Below are positions 25,373 to 36,079 of a stretch of 64,000 nucleotides of DNA, piece after piece. The notes under the pieces were generated by a model. That model saw nothing but the letters and a program-made list of their open reading frames with translations. It was not told where the DNA came from and searched no databases. The translations under genes and the position numbers were made by a program. Numbering within the stretch: position 1 is the first letter of the stretch; every line of letters begins with the position of its first letter. Source of the stretch: Labia minor (taxonomy: Eukaryota > Arthropoda > Insecta > Dermaptera > Spongiphoridae); NCBI GenBank assembly GCA_963082975.1, contig OY720347.1, forward strand, positions 45,769,155-45,833,154, read 5' to 3'.

Positions 25373-27512
25373 TCTATATCTATATATATAAAAAAAGGTT
25401 TTTGTCTGCACATTGCTCAGAATTTAAAATTTTTTGCATATCTTCGCGTTTCATGACCTCTAGAATCCAAAAGTGACTTTAGAATTTTTCATGTCTGTCT
25501 GTCTGTCTGTCTGTCTGTCCGGAAAATTACTATTTTATAGACTCAGAATTGGCTGAACCGATTTCTATGAAATTACATCACAATATTCTTATATACCCCT
25601 AGAGTAACATAGGCTATAAATTTTATTAATATTTAATCAATAACCGCAGAAATTAATTTTTTAAAGTTTATATAATTCTCCGTGTTGTTCATTCAAGAGC
25701 CTGGCGTGGCCCACTGTCCCTAGCGGAATCATTTTAAACAATGAATTATCATAGCGATTCCCAATCAAAGAATTATTATAATATTTCACTTTTTATTTTA
25801 AAAATTCTAATATTTAAATAGCAATTCAATTAAATCATTTATTCTAAAAGTTCCCATTTTAATTAATTTAATAAAATATTTAGATCATATTTATATTAAC
25901 TTAATTTTTATTTATTCTTTCTATATAGGTATTTGAATATTTCTTCTTTTCTATTTGAAAGTGAAAGGTTAAAAAATCTCGCTAAGAACATTCAATATTT
26001 ATATACAAAAATTATTCAGAGTCTTGGCAAAGCGTATCACTCACAATCAGTGTAAATTGAAATTTATATAAATTAACAAAGTGAAAATTTTTATTTGTTT
26101 AAATTTTATTACAATGAATCAAAAAAAATTAAATATATAGATCACATGATTAAGAGAAGCAAGAAACTTGAGAGAATATAACTGTTGGACGGAGGTCGGA
26201 CATGACAGAAACTGTAAGCGAAATCTTCATATTGCGACTAATAATTTTCAAATCCCCTAGCACCACAGAATTAGATAAGTTTCTTTTAAGGGAGGAAATT
26301 AACTATGATCTAGAAAAATTAATAAATGAACTTAATAATAAAAAATCAATTAATTTAAATTAATACTATTTATGAATGTATATATTGTTGATTTATCTAT
26401 AGTTTTATACCGTTAATTTTTATAAATTGTCTCAAGTCTCTATTTTTGCATTTTCTCAAGTTTCATTATAATTAAAAATATTCAATAATAATCTAGCAAT
26501 GAAAATAAAATATCAAAATGTAATGATCAAGAAATATTATACTCTATTTCACTATTATAACATAGAAAATACTTAAGAACCATAGGCGGTGGAAATATTA
26601 GGAGATATCATTGCGGGTTCAGGCCAAATCGATCAACATTAATTAAGATATTTTCATTATGACAGATATTAAAAAAACCGCGAATTCAATATCTCTGTTC
26701 ACTAATTATTTGTAGACTTTAGTAAAACATACACATGACTCAATATAGATCAGCATAAACTTTTTCAAATTTTGATCTTCAAATTTGACTTGAAGGTACT
26801 AAAGAAAAAATAAGATGCGGAAATCAATTGTAAAATATTAGGTTACCCAGACGACTTAAATATAATAGGAGATTCGGCAATTGCAATATTAGGTTACCCA
26901 GACGACTTAGCGAGGAAAAATTAATGGAGGTTTGAAATTAATAGTGATAAGAAAAAATATTTAGTAATTAAGAGGAAGAGTATTAACATACAAAATCTTA
27001 AGATACAAAATGTAGAATTTGAATATGTAGAAAAATTGAATGTAATCACGAAGGATAATAATATTTGAGAAGAATTTAAATCGGGGTTGCAATCGGGAAA
27101 CGCCTGTTATCTTGCAATAAAAAGGCTTATCTCATCAAAATTATTATCAAAGGGAATATATAAAAAAATTATTTTGCCTGTTGCATTATTTGGGTAGGAT
27201 GCATGGTCAATGACCCTGGGAGATGAGAGTAGATTCAGAGCATTTGAGAATGGGATTCTTCCCTGCATTTATTGGTCAAAGAAAGATGAGGTCACCGGGG
27301 AATGGGGGAGACCGCATAACAAGAAATTGCATGGCCTCTGCATCTTCAGAAATAGTTAGGGTTATGAAAGGGAAAAAGCTGCGATAGGCAGGGCACGTGG
27401 CTTGAAAGGGAGAGGAAAAAGATATTGGTGGGGAGACCGATTGAAAAACGTCCGCTTGGAAAACCAAGGACGCGTAGGAAGGGACGTAAGAGAGATGGGA
27501 CAAGGGCTCAGG

Positions 27513-27515
<3 letters not shown>
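25373..27515 (+). mobile_element. Helitron-like element with LINE RT sequence (copy B)
   Basis: 5' end TCTATATCTATATATATAAA, then GTCTGCACATTGCTCAG and a (TCTG)n run near 25495. It parallels copy A from about 25555 onward but has about 300 extra bases (about 25960-26290). The RT-derived part runs from about 26590 and extends further than in copy A, to 27510. No plus-strand CTAGT end is present: it stops at a (TA)n run that is followed by an oppositely oriented Helitron 3' end at 27546. Confidence 0.55.
26590..27510 (+). pseudogene. Decayed non-LTR reverse transcriptase inside copy B
   Basis: Shows CGFRPNRST, LGYPDDL, IIGDSAIAI, then further on GDESRFRAFENGILP, DEVTGEWGRPHNKKLHGL and, in other frames, AGHVA and LVGRPIEKRPLGKPRTRRK. 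This is the C-terminal order of RTE/Jockey-like LINE ORF2. Stops and frameshifts abound. ATTAGGTTACCCAGACGACT occurs twice, about 46 bases apart (26841 and 26887), so the YPDD segment has been duplicated. Confidence 0.7.

Positions 27516-27545
<30 letters not shown>
27516..27545. repeat. (TA)n microsatellite
   Basis: A run of about 15 TA units separating two inverted LINE/Helitron tails. Helitrons often insert at AT-rich sites, and the run may be the insertion site or a recombination scar. Confidence 0.85.
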
Positions 27546-27547
<2 letters not shown>

Positions 27548-28180
27548 TAGCTGCTCAGAGCGCCTTCGGCGCTCTTCACACCTAGACGGGGGCTCCGCCC
27601 CCTGTACCCCCCGAGTGTCCCTATTCTGAGCTATAACCATCTAACTCCTAACCTGTCCCATCTCTCTCACGTTCCTTCCTACATTGTCCACCCTGTTCCC
27701 AATTGGTCTTCCAAACGGACGTTTTCCAATCGAACTCCCCACCAATATATTTTTCCTCTCCCATTCTAGCCATGTGCCCTGCCGATCCCAGCCTTCTCGC
27801 TTTTATAACCCTAACTATATCTAGAGATGCAGAGAGGTCATGTAATTCCTTGTTATGCAGTCTCCGCCATTCCCCGGTGTCCTCATCTTTCTTTGGTCCA
27901 TAAATGCTGGGAAGAATCCTATTCTCAAATACTCTGAATCTATTCTCATCTCCCAGGGTTATAGACCATGCCTCCCACCCATATAATACAATTAATAATT
28001 TAATAATTTTGATCCCCTTTGATAATAATTTCCAGATTGCAACCTCGATTTAAATTCTTTGCAAATATTATTCTCTCTGATATTAATTATTTTGTCTTAT
28101 CACTATTAATTTCAAACCCCATCAATTTTCCTGCCTCGATTAATTTTTTTATGCTACTTTAAATGTTATTAATTTATTTA
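27546..28180 (-). mobile_element. Minus-strand Helitron 3' end with LINE RT fragment
   Basis: ACTAGCTGCTCAGAGCGCC TTCGGCGCTC at 27546 is, reversed, a perfect hairpin followed by CTAGT: the same 3' end as copy A but better preserved. GGGGGCTCCGCCCCC follows. From about 27630 to 28180 on the minus strand lies the same LINE tail as in copy B (RILPSIYGPKKDED, LHNKEL, AGHMARM and GEEKYI in broken frames). The 5' end was not identified. The 66-residue plus-strand frame at 27703 is antisense noise. Confidence 0.65.
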
Positions 28181-28430
28181 AAAAAAATCAAAGTAAACAA
28201 AATAAAAATAAAATATAAAATTAGCATAACACTAAACTACTATAAAAATAATATTAAAAAATATATTATATATTAAAATCTTACGTGAAAATCCAATTAT
28301 GAGATCAAATTTTCTTAATTAAAATAATTTACTCACATAATCTTAAAAATTAATAGTATTAAATTATAGCCGTAATGTGAATGTTTTCAAAGTTTAAAAG
28401 GCCAATAAGATCAATTGAGATATTGAAATA

Positions 28431-28760
28431 TCAATAGATATATAAAAAGATTTTTATCTGCACATTGCTCAGAATATAAATTACCGCCAAATTATCGCCA
28501 CCAGCGCCTCTATTGACATATTTTTGTTCTACATAATTTCCACTACCCGCCTATACTATATTCTTTATAATTTTTTTAAAATTTTTCTAATTAAAAAATC
28601 GAAAATCGGGCTTCGAGGTCTGGTGGCCAGCCCCTTTGTGCTTCCGTGTAAAAAATTCAAGGTCCCTGCGTGCGATAGATTTGCCTGGAGAGCTCGGTCA
28701 GACAAATGGACAGACAGGCAGACAGACAGACACATTACACTTGCTTTTATTATAATAGAT
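28431..28760 (+). mobile_element. Short Helitron/SINE-like repeat sharing copy B's 5' head
   Basis: GATATATAAAAAGATTTTTA TCTGCACATTGCTCAG matches the 5' head of copy B. It continues to a (CAGA)n run at about 28702 and ends TTTTATTATAATAGATGATG. The piece ATCGGGCTTCGAGGTCTGG is GC-richer than its surroundings. No CTAGT hairpin is seen. The 85-residue frame crossing it is not supported as a gene. Confidence 0.45.
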
Positions 28761-29379
28761 GATGTTATTGTGATATCTTAATAATTTACTTGTATCTTAT
28801 TAGAATTAATTTTTATTGTTAATTTTAATAGTTAAATGTAACCTAAATCTCACAAAGACGAAAGCGGGAATCTTACTATATAAATAAACAAAAATAAAAA
28901 AAATTAAAAATTTATTAAAGAAGTACTAATTATTTTATTTTTATTAAAAAACCTTTTTATAAAATGTTATAATAAAGTTTTGTAAAAAATTTTTTGAAAG
29001 TGATTTTATAAAAATTTTGAAAGAGTAGGTGTGATATTAATAATTACCAAAAAACCTCTCACTTTTGTATATCATTAACAAAAGCTGCACCTATCAAGCC
29101 GGTTATATAAATTGTGTGTTCTAGGATCATTAGAACAACTAAATGCGTCCAACGGTTTTCATTGTTTATTAAGAAATTCATCCGTAAACTTTTTCAGGCT
29201 TTTAGAAAAACTTCTTTTTTCATTAACAATTGAATTTTGTTTACTTGAAGAAGAAAGAAAGAAAGGACAAACTAACAATAAGGACATTTTCAAAGGTTTG
29301 AAAATAGATAATATCCATGAAAATGTCCACTTTAAGAAAAAAAAATTTTATTAAAAATATCATAAATTTTATATTTTCT

Positions 29380-29575
29380 TTTCTGATTTTTATTTCTGAG
29401 TCTTTTATGAAAAATCTATTTATTTTTGTTTTTACATTTAAATTAAAAATTGTATTTTGTTTACTTGAAAAGGAGGGACAATGAGAGTAGAACAAAAAGG
29501 ATCTTTTTACCCCTGACCATTGTCAAAAGATAATACGGATGTGATATTCCAGTTCAAGAAAAAATATATTCAAGG
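29380..29575. repeat. Short local repeat, copy 1 (next to LRR pseudogene)
   Basis: Shares with 33590-33840 and 34030-34280 the series AAATTAAAAATTG, TTTGTTTACTTGAA, a GGGA(G)/GACAAT segment, CCATTGTCAAAAGATAATAC, GGATGTGATATTCCAGTTC and AAGATATTCAAGGG. The similarity stops just where LRR pseudogene homology begins. It may be decayed LRR tail or an unrelated short element. All three copies seen are within 5 kb. Confidence 0.55.
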
Positions 29576-30187
29576 GCTTTATCAGAATGAAAACAGATTT
29601 CTAATTTTCTTAAATTAGAGAAGTTAACTATTGTTTTCAATAATGTAATTTTATCTATCAAAATGTAATGTTACAAGTTTGTTCATTTTCATAAATAATT
29701 TATTAGTTTTTAAAGGTTGACTGTCCAATTGATCTGGAATAGTTAAGTTTTTTAAATTTGGAAAAAAATAATTAATGGCCCATAGAAAAATATTAAAATT
29801 TGGAAAATATCCTTTTATAATTTCTTCTACCTTATTGAAAATAGGACAAGTTGACATTTTACCTACTTGTATACGACGTTTAAATTTTTTTATAAGATTT
29901 CGTATTATTTTTAAATGTTTTTTGGAGAACTCTTGAAAAATATTTTTTTTTAATCGTGGCATGGGAAAATGATTCATAAACCCGAATAAAAATTTATAAT
30001 TCAACTCACATACACGAACAGTTTCTATTGAAAAATATAATTTTCTAAAAAATAGTTCATCATACAAGCAATTCGGACCGTCGAATAATAATAATATTGG
30101 AGGTAAAGAAGATACAATCCCAGAATTGATAATCACCTCGTAATAATATGGATCATCACAAAAAACAAGCAGTTGTTGTATTGTTGA
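29540..30187 (-). pseudogene. Broken paralogue of the F-box/LRR gene
   Basis: A minus-strand frame is open from 30226 to 29651 but is a decayed copy of the neighbouring LRR gene. Its first 13 residues come from the adjacent repeat. Homology starts near 30187 with STIQQLLVFCDDPYYYEVII, matching PIQSLLTLSEDPYYYDIII of the intact gene. IFLWAINYFFPNLK is identical in both. The F-box start (LPYEMLEYLLEY) is missing, cut off by repeat sequence at 30188. The frame stops after LVTLHFDR. Just beyond, in another frame, TIVNFSNLRKLEICF matches SIIKFSNLRSLQIAI of the intact protein, so there is at least one frameshift. The C-terminal half is lost or unrecognisable and runs into a short repeat shared with 33.6 and 34.1 kb. 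The two copies are divergently oriented, about 350 bp apart. Confidence 0.75.
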
Positions 30188-30355
30188 ATATTTCAGAATC
30201 GGTTGAGCCGTTCCGGCTGTACACATCTATAAGGACGGACGGACGGACAGACATCATGCTAAAAATATTTTTTTCTGTTCGTGGAGATATGTAAAAATCT
30301 CCACATGTGAAATTTGGTGTGAAAACAATACCTCCCTTACTATCGTCGGTCGGTA
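30188..30355 (+). repeat. CGTCGGTCGG-family repeat, 3' end fragment
   Basis: About 170 bp matching the last part of the family described at 58081-58722: the GAGCCGTT...TGTACACATCTATA segment, a GGAC-unit run, CATCATGCTAAAAATA, the gagatatg/aaaatctcc palindrome, and the terminal CTATCGTCGGTCGGTAAA. It abuts the truncated LRR paralogue on one side and the upstream region of the intact LRR gene on the other, so its insertion or an associated deletion probably removed the paralogue's 5' end. Confidence 0.75.
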
Positions 30356-30524
30356 AATATAATAGAGAGATGGAGGCGGAGTTTAGAAAATAGGTCCGAG
30401 CCCCCCACTTCTTATTTTTCCTTAAGGGTCCTTTTTATTGTTTGTCCATTTTGAAACGCACCCTTTCTTTCTACTGCTGTTATTTACTCTTTGAGGCCCA
30501 CCTAGACAAGACATCATTATCACT

Positions 30525-30592
30525 CTTGCTAACTCAGTGTGCTTGCTCGTTTAGTTTGTGATTTTGTGTGGTGTTTTTTAATTTTGTTAATC
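30525..30592 (+). promoter_or_regulatory. Possible initiator (TCAGT) and short 5' leader of the LRR gene
   Basis: CTCAGTGTG at about 30533-30541 matches the arthropod initiator core TCAGT. The putative +1 A is at 30536, 57 bases before the ATG. No TATA box stands at the expected distance and no good downstream promoter element was seen. The 170 bases before it are less AT-rich than their surroundings and begin immediately after a dispersed-repeat end at 30355. A five-base match is weak evidence alone. Confidence 0.3.
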
Positions 30593-31969
30593 ATGCATCC
30601 CAAAAAGCTGAGGAAAACCGAACATCATGTGCAAGAATCAGTTACTATTAATGACCAAGATCTTGAATTAGTTCATTATATTCACAGTTTACCATATGAA
30701 ATGCTGGAATATTTACTGGAATACTTACCAATTCAATCATTGCTTACATTAAGCGAAGATCCTTATTATTATGATATAATTATAAACTCCAGAATCATCT
30801 CTTCATCTCTTGGCGTAAACATTCAAGGTATGAATCTACCCGATATCGTAGCATACTATGAAAGGTTTTTTTTCTTAATTAAAACTGTATATGTGAATCA
30901 CAATCATTATAAATATTTACTTGGCTTATTAAAACGTGCGCCAATGAAACAAATAAAAAAATTTATTTTTTTCAAATTCCCCATAGAGGACTTAAAGGAA
31001 ATTGAAATTCTTTTAACAAAACACTTTGTTAAAACACAAAAACAAAAAGTGAAAATCAGCCAATTATTCCCTAACGTGGAAGAAATTTACATAGATAATG
31101 ATTTTCCTAACAAAACTATTTTCCTTTGGGCTATCAATTATTTTTTTCCAAATTTAAAAAAATTCAAATATTGTGATCAAAATGGGGCTGAAATTATATT
31201 AACTCAGGCAAATTTTGAGAATATTAATAATATTGATACTTTATATTCGCCGCTTTCATTATTAAGTACGGTTAAATCATTTCAATCGATTATTAAGTTC
31301 TCTAATTTAAGAAGCTTACAAATCGCAATTGATCCCGAAAATACAATATGGCCTTATTATTTATCAGAATTAAGCAATTTAGAATATTTGCAAATCATGT
31401 ATGATGGCCCTGAACATATTCTTCGGCGTTATTTTGAAATTGCACCATTAAAAAAATTGAAAAAATTAATATTTATGCAAATTAAATCCTTTTCAGAAGA
31501 ACTAGTCAAGGTGCTCATTAAAAAAAACATGCCATTATCATATTTGCAAATAAGTTATTGCAATGATGTCCATAAGAATGCCTTAAAAATAGTTAATCAA
31601 TTCGAACAATTAGAACATCTCTATTTAGATATGTGTGATTCAGTTATATATTCAGATTTTCAAAATATCTACACAATAAAAAAATTAAAAGTCTTATCTT
31701 TTTATGGATGTAGATTAATATGTAATAAAGTACTTCCATATATTTATAAATTTAAGAAATTGTATCTATTGAATATTGAATTGACAAAGATAGAAATTGA
31801 TTTTGTGGAATTTAAAGAAAACTTGCGTGTTCATACTTTGTTTATGAATGTCGAAGAGGGAGAAGGTCGGTTGTTAAAATATTTGTTGCCTTATGCAAGT
31901 AATATCAAAAGGCAATATCCCCTGATATATGATTCTGAAGATCATGATGCTTGGTCTTTTTTGGAATAA
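30593..31969 (+). CDS. Single-exon F-box-like / leucine-rich-repeat protein (458 aa)
   Basis: The only long intact reading frame in the window. The frame is open back to a GTG at 30539, but the first ATG is at 30593 and an initiator-like TCAGT lies 59 bases before it, so I start there. Residues about 33-72 (LPYEMLEYLLEYLPIQSLL, then DPYYYDIIINSR) resemble an F-box, the segment that docks onto Skp1 in SCF ubiquitin ligases. From about residue 157 to 430 there are irregular leucine/isoleucine-rich repeats of the type FPNVEEIYI, SNLRSLQI, SNLEYLQI, EQLEHLYLDMCD and KKLKVLSFYGC, as in FBXL substrate receptors. No signal peptide is apparent from the ATG and there is no intron. AATAAA overlaps the stop region. 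It lies inside a 36-kb kuz intron on the opposite strand, head-to-head with a broken paralogue. The substrate is unknown. A lineage-specific duplicated family is likely (inference). Confidence 0.75.
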   Translation: MHPKKLRKTEHHVQESVTINDQDLELVHYIHSLPYEMLEYLLEYLPIQSLLTLSEDPYYYDIIINSRIISSSLGVNIQGMNLPDIVAYYERFFFLIKTVYVNHNHYKYLLGLLKRAPMKQIKKFIFFKFPIEDLKEIEILLTKHFVKTQKQKVKISQLFPNVEEIYIDNDFPNKTIFLWAINYFFPNLKKFKYCDQNGAEIILTQANFENINNIDTLYSPLSLLSTVKSFQSIIKFSNLRSLQIAIDPENTIWPYYLSELSNLEYLQIMYDGPEHILRRYFEIAPLKKLKKLIFMQIKSFSEELVKVLIKKNMPLSYLQISYCNDVHKNALKIVNQFEQLEHLYLDMCDSVIYSDFQNIYTIKKLKVLSFYGCRLICNKVLPYIYKFKKLYLLNIELTKIEIDFVEFKENLRVHTLFMNVEEGEGRLLKYLLPYASNIKRQYPLIYDSEDHDAWSFLE

Positions 31970-33589
31970 AAATAAATTTTTATTAATATTTCTTATAATT
32001 CTTATATATGTATAAAAATTTAATTTAATATCTAAGCCAATTTTTCTATCTTTTAAAAACATTTTATTTTATATTTAATTAATTTTATTATATTTATTAA
32101 AGTAAATTAACTGTAACTATTTGATATGATATACCTAGATTAAAATAAATAAAATTATATTTATGTATACTTCTTAATAATTAACAACTTTAATATAAAA
32201 AATTAAAGAAATTGTGATTGTATTTTTATATTTAAATGAAAAAAAAACAATGTAAAAATGATGTTTATTTTTTGTAAGTTTATAAAAGATTTATATAAAT
32301 TGAACATAAATATATATGTTCTAATTACGAACACTATTGTAATTTATTTTTATATGTGTAAATATTATAGAAATAAATTTGTAATTTTTTTAATTATATT
32401 TAAATTATAAATTTTTTAAATAAAATAATTTTCAATGTTTAATAAAATTATTGTATAAAATAAAGATATTTTAAGTCATATATTATATTTTTATTAAAAT
32501 AAATATATAAATATTATACTGATAGATTATAATTATTGATGTTTTATTTAAAAAAGACGATAATATATTTTTATATTATTATAAATATATTATAATTATT
32601 AATAAATATTATAAAATGTACTTTGTTGAATTTATTTTGTTTTGTTCAATTCCCATACCCTTGCATATATTCTTTGAATTAGAAAATTTAATTTATATTA
32701 TAATAATAATAATTAAAATTAAAATTCTTCATTCACTCATTACTGTCAATCTATAAAAAGATGATATTTTGTTTTTTTAATTATTTAATTAAATAGAATT
32801 CTCTCTTTTTTTCTTAAGCAATAATATTTAGTAATTTCAATATTTTTTTTATGATTTTCAATATATATATATATATATAGATATGCTTAAATATATATTT
32901 AAATTCAATATTAAATTTCATCTAAATTTCAAGAATTGTGGTAAAATGAAATATTATTGAAAATTCTATGAGTGAACCGACATTAAATATGAGATATGAT
33001 CTAGGCAACAGAAACTTACCGAACGCCACTGTATTTATGATATTTTACTTGAATTTTAATTAGAATTAATTTAGTTCTAAAAAAATTCTATTGTTTTTTC
33101 TATCTATTTAAATTTTCTCTCATCCTCTACTTAAAATTTATATTTTTATCTAATGAGTAGGAAGATTCCTTCAATATATTCATTTTGATCGGTCGTGTTA
33201 ATTTTGAAACTATAGCTTTAAAATTTCTCGTTCAGACATACAGGGAGATAGAGGCATTAAAAATTCTAAAATCCCATTTGGATATTCCTTGTGAAGAAAT
33301 GTCAACATTAAAAATATTTTTAAAAATTCTAAACAAAGAACCAACCTATGCATACATGTTCGACACAGAATACAAAAATTATTAATATTACTTAATTCTG
33401 ATTGATTGATTTAGAATAAGATATTCTTTATTCTTCATTTTATATGAATATCGATTAGAGAAAGAAATTATTTTTAAAATATTATAAATAATATGTTAAC
33501 AATTTTCAAGATCAGAAAGAAAGATAATATATACTTGTACTGTTTGTAAGATTAAAAAATTAAGTTTTAGATTAATATATAAATTTTAA
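31970..33589. other. 3' flank of the LRR gene, extremely AT-rich
   Basis: AATAAA directly after the stop codon may serve for polyadenylation of the LRR gene. The rest is almost pure A/T. A 66-residue frame at 33185-33385 (PCEEMSTLKIFLKILNKEPT) has ordinary amino-acid composition but no relative I recognise and no other support. Confidence 0.5.
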
Positions 33590-33840
33590 AATACCAATGC
33601 GTATTTTTGTTAGTTTCTTTTAAATTAAAAATTGAAAAAAAATTGTTTACTTGAAAGGGAGAGACAATAATAATTCAAACAAAAGGACCATTGTCAAAAG
33701 ATAATACGGATGTGATATTCCAGTTCAAGAAAAAAGATATTCAAGGGGGTATATTTTTGTAACAAAAGTTGATATAAGAATTAGATGAAATTTCAAAGTG
33801 TATTTAGAAAAAAAACGAAACAATGAATTTAACACAAATA
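33590..33840. repeat. Short local repeat, copy 2
   Basis: About 250 bp nearly matching 34030-34280 along its whole length, including TTTTTGTTAGTTTC, CCATTGTCAAAAGATAAT, GATATTCAAGGGGGTATA, AACAAAAGTT and AAAAAACGAAACAATGAA. The pair form a direct repeat about 440 bp apart. Part is shared with 29380-29575. No coding frame is recognised. Confidence 0.65.
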
Positions 33841-34029
33841 TTTACCGTTATGACTTCTTGTTATTTTTCTACCAAAGATTTCAACTTATGTTTCTTGCAA
33901 ATACGCCGACCCTTCATATATATTGAATCCTCATTATATTTATTATATTTAATTATAAATTATATATTATCTTAAAATAATTTTACAGCAAAGCAAAGCA
34001 TTCAAAATTTTAAAAAATCTAGGAAACTA

Positions 34030-34280
34030 TTTATTTTTGTTAGTTTCTTTTAAATTAAAAATTGTAAAAATTTTGTTTATTTGAATGAAGAGACAATAAT
34101 AATACAACAAAAAGGATCTTTTTACACCGGACCATTGTCAAAAGATAATTGGGATGTGATATTCCAGTTCAAGAAAAAAGATATTCAAGGGGGTATATTT
34201 TTGTAACAAAAGTTAATATAAGAATTAGATGAAATTTCAAAGTGTATTTAGAAAAAAAACGAAACAATGAATTTAACCCA
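34030..34280. repeat. Short local repeat, copy 3
   Basis: Direct repeat of 33590-33840 with few differences, for example AATTGGGATG in place of AATACGGATG. The spacer (33841-34029) is plain AT-rich sequence. High similarity over about 250 bp suggests a recent segmental duplication or two insertions of one element. Confidence 0.65.
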
Positions 34281-35218
34281 AAAATTTTGTTATGTTCTAA
34301 AACACCCTTATTTTAACTCATCTTAATATTTTTAATTACTATATTATCGTATTATAAATTATTAATATCATTTTTCGTGAAAAAAACATTCATGAGTTCT
34401 ATCTAGTAAAAATATTCTTAATTATTTAAATTCTTACTAATTTGTATTGATATATGAGCCTAATGGTTTGAAACAATAAATCATAGCTATATAATGATAT
34501 TCCATGGTTGCTTCTATTAAAACTATCATAAATTATTTAAGTTATTATCAACTTTTCTGATTTATCAGACTAAAAGTTTGAAATCAGTAATATCCTAATT
34601 ATATTAATTATTTACATTTACATACATTATATACATTAATTCATCTATTAATGAAAGAAACCAAATAGATTGTATTGATAGAGTTACAGTAATCTGTCAA
34701 CGAAAAATAATTAAACTAATAAAAAAAAATAATAAATAAATAAAATTAATAATAAACCTAATGAAAATTTCATTTTACATTCCTATATAATTTTGAAATG
34801 ATATGATCAATTAAAATTCTATTAAAGAAATTATATATGTATTTTTTTTTAATATTTTATTTTAAATATATTTATTTAATTAATTTTTTAATACTTTTCA
34901 TTTGTATAATTAATTTAATATATTTCCTACTTTAATTTTCGAAAAATAAAAATATAATCTGGGTCAAAATTTTATAAATTTAAAACTTTTTATATTTGCT
35001 TAATTTTGATTTTTTACAAAATATTTTTGCTATTATTCTCATTATTAAGAATGATATTATAATAATTTGTTGGTTAATGCATATTCTCATCTTTATATTT
35101 TTTCATCCAAATTTACTTTAAACACATACATCTTGTAAAATACGTAAATAATTTATTTATTAATCAATTTATAAAATAATATGTATTGTAATTATGTTTT
35201 TTTTTTGGAGAAACTTAT

Positions 35219-35783
35219 CATCTCGCCAGAAAATTTTCGATGTTGAGATTTTATGTTTTTATACGTTTTGAAGGTTCCTGAATCATTTCCACTAAGGTTG
35301 AGAAAAATGTCTGTGTGTGTGTATGTATGTAACCAAGATTACACAAAAACGGTTTGATCTAGAATTATGAAATTTGGTATATGGGAATTATTCAAAATTC
35401 GTAGTTTTCTATCAACTTTTGAGAAATGTAGCTCAACCAGAAGAGGGTCATTACCTACAACGTTTTGATTTTTTTCCTCTAAAGTGACCGTAAAAATAAA
35501 GATATATGTTTGATAATTTTTCACATGATTAATAATTGTATAAAACTCCTATATTTAGAATTTCAGCTTGATTGAATCGCTGAAAGTACCAGAATTAATT
35601 TTTTAACACTGCAAATCTCACGCGCCAACACGTGCCATGGTGCCATCAATAAAAAACCAAACATGCGCTGGTTTAATATTTATTATTTATAATTTATAAT
35701 TAATTAAATTTAATTTAAATATAATATATTATGTTATTTAATCCAATTCAAATTTGCGAGATAGTCGAGTGGAGACACTCCAG
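35219..35783 (-). mobile_element. GAGATAGT-family repeat, short form (copy 4)
   Basis: Same order as 7669-8264. It begins CATCTCGCCAGAAAATTTTC, lacking the GAGATAGTATTGCGATC segment, and ends GCGAGATAGTCGAGTGGAGA followed by CACTCCAG. The 61-residue frame inside is part of the repeat and also appears in other copies. Confidence 0.75.
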
Positions 35784-36079
35784 ATTTTTTTTATATATGT
35801 ATTAAATATGATTATAATAATAAATGTATAAAACTATGCAATAGATCTATTCTCGGTATATTATTTCATTTTTTTCATTCAATATATTTTAATTACTTAA
35901 ATTTTATGAATTATTTATCAAAATAGCAATCATCTGAATAATAATATTAATATTAATAAATTAGGTTAAGAGTTCGCTAATTCGCTGAAAATCAAAAATT
36001 TTAAAGCCAGCAATAGCTGGTTAGAGAGTTTTAAGAAACGCCATGATTTAACCTTTGAAAAAATGTTATTAACCTTTCC

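Noticed and set aside
27276-27903. Several 60-90 residue frames on both strands
   Set aside because: They read antisense or out of frame through LINE tails and the (TA)n run (for example repeated YIYIYI).
29112-29354. 80-residue plus-strand frame beside the LRR pseudogene
   Set aside because: Lysine-rich low-complexity tail, no ATG context or homology, and it overlaps decayed repeat sequence.
33185-33385. 66-residue plus-strand frame near the LRR gene
   Set aside because: Too short, no homologue recalled and no promoter or polyadenylation context.
33590-34280. Repeats with a spacer, considered as a CRISPR-like array
   Set aside because: Only two units of about 250 bp. Wrong repeat and spacer sizes, and a eukaryotic context.
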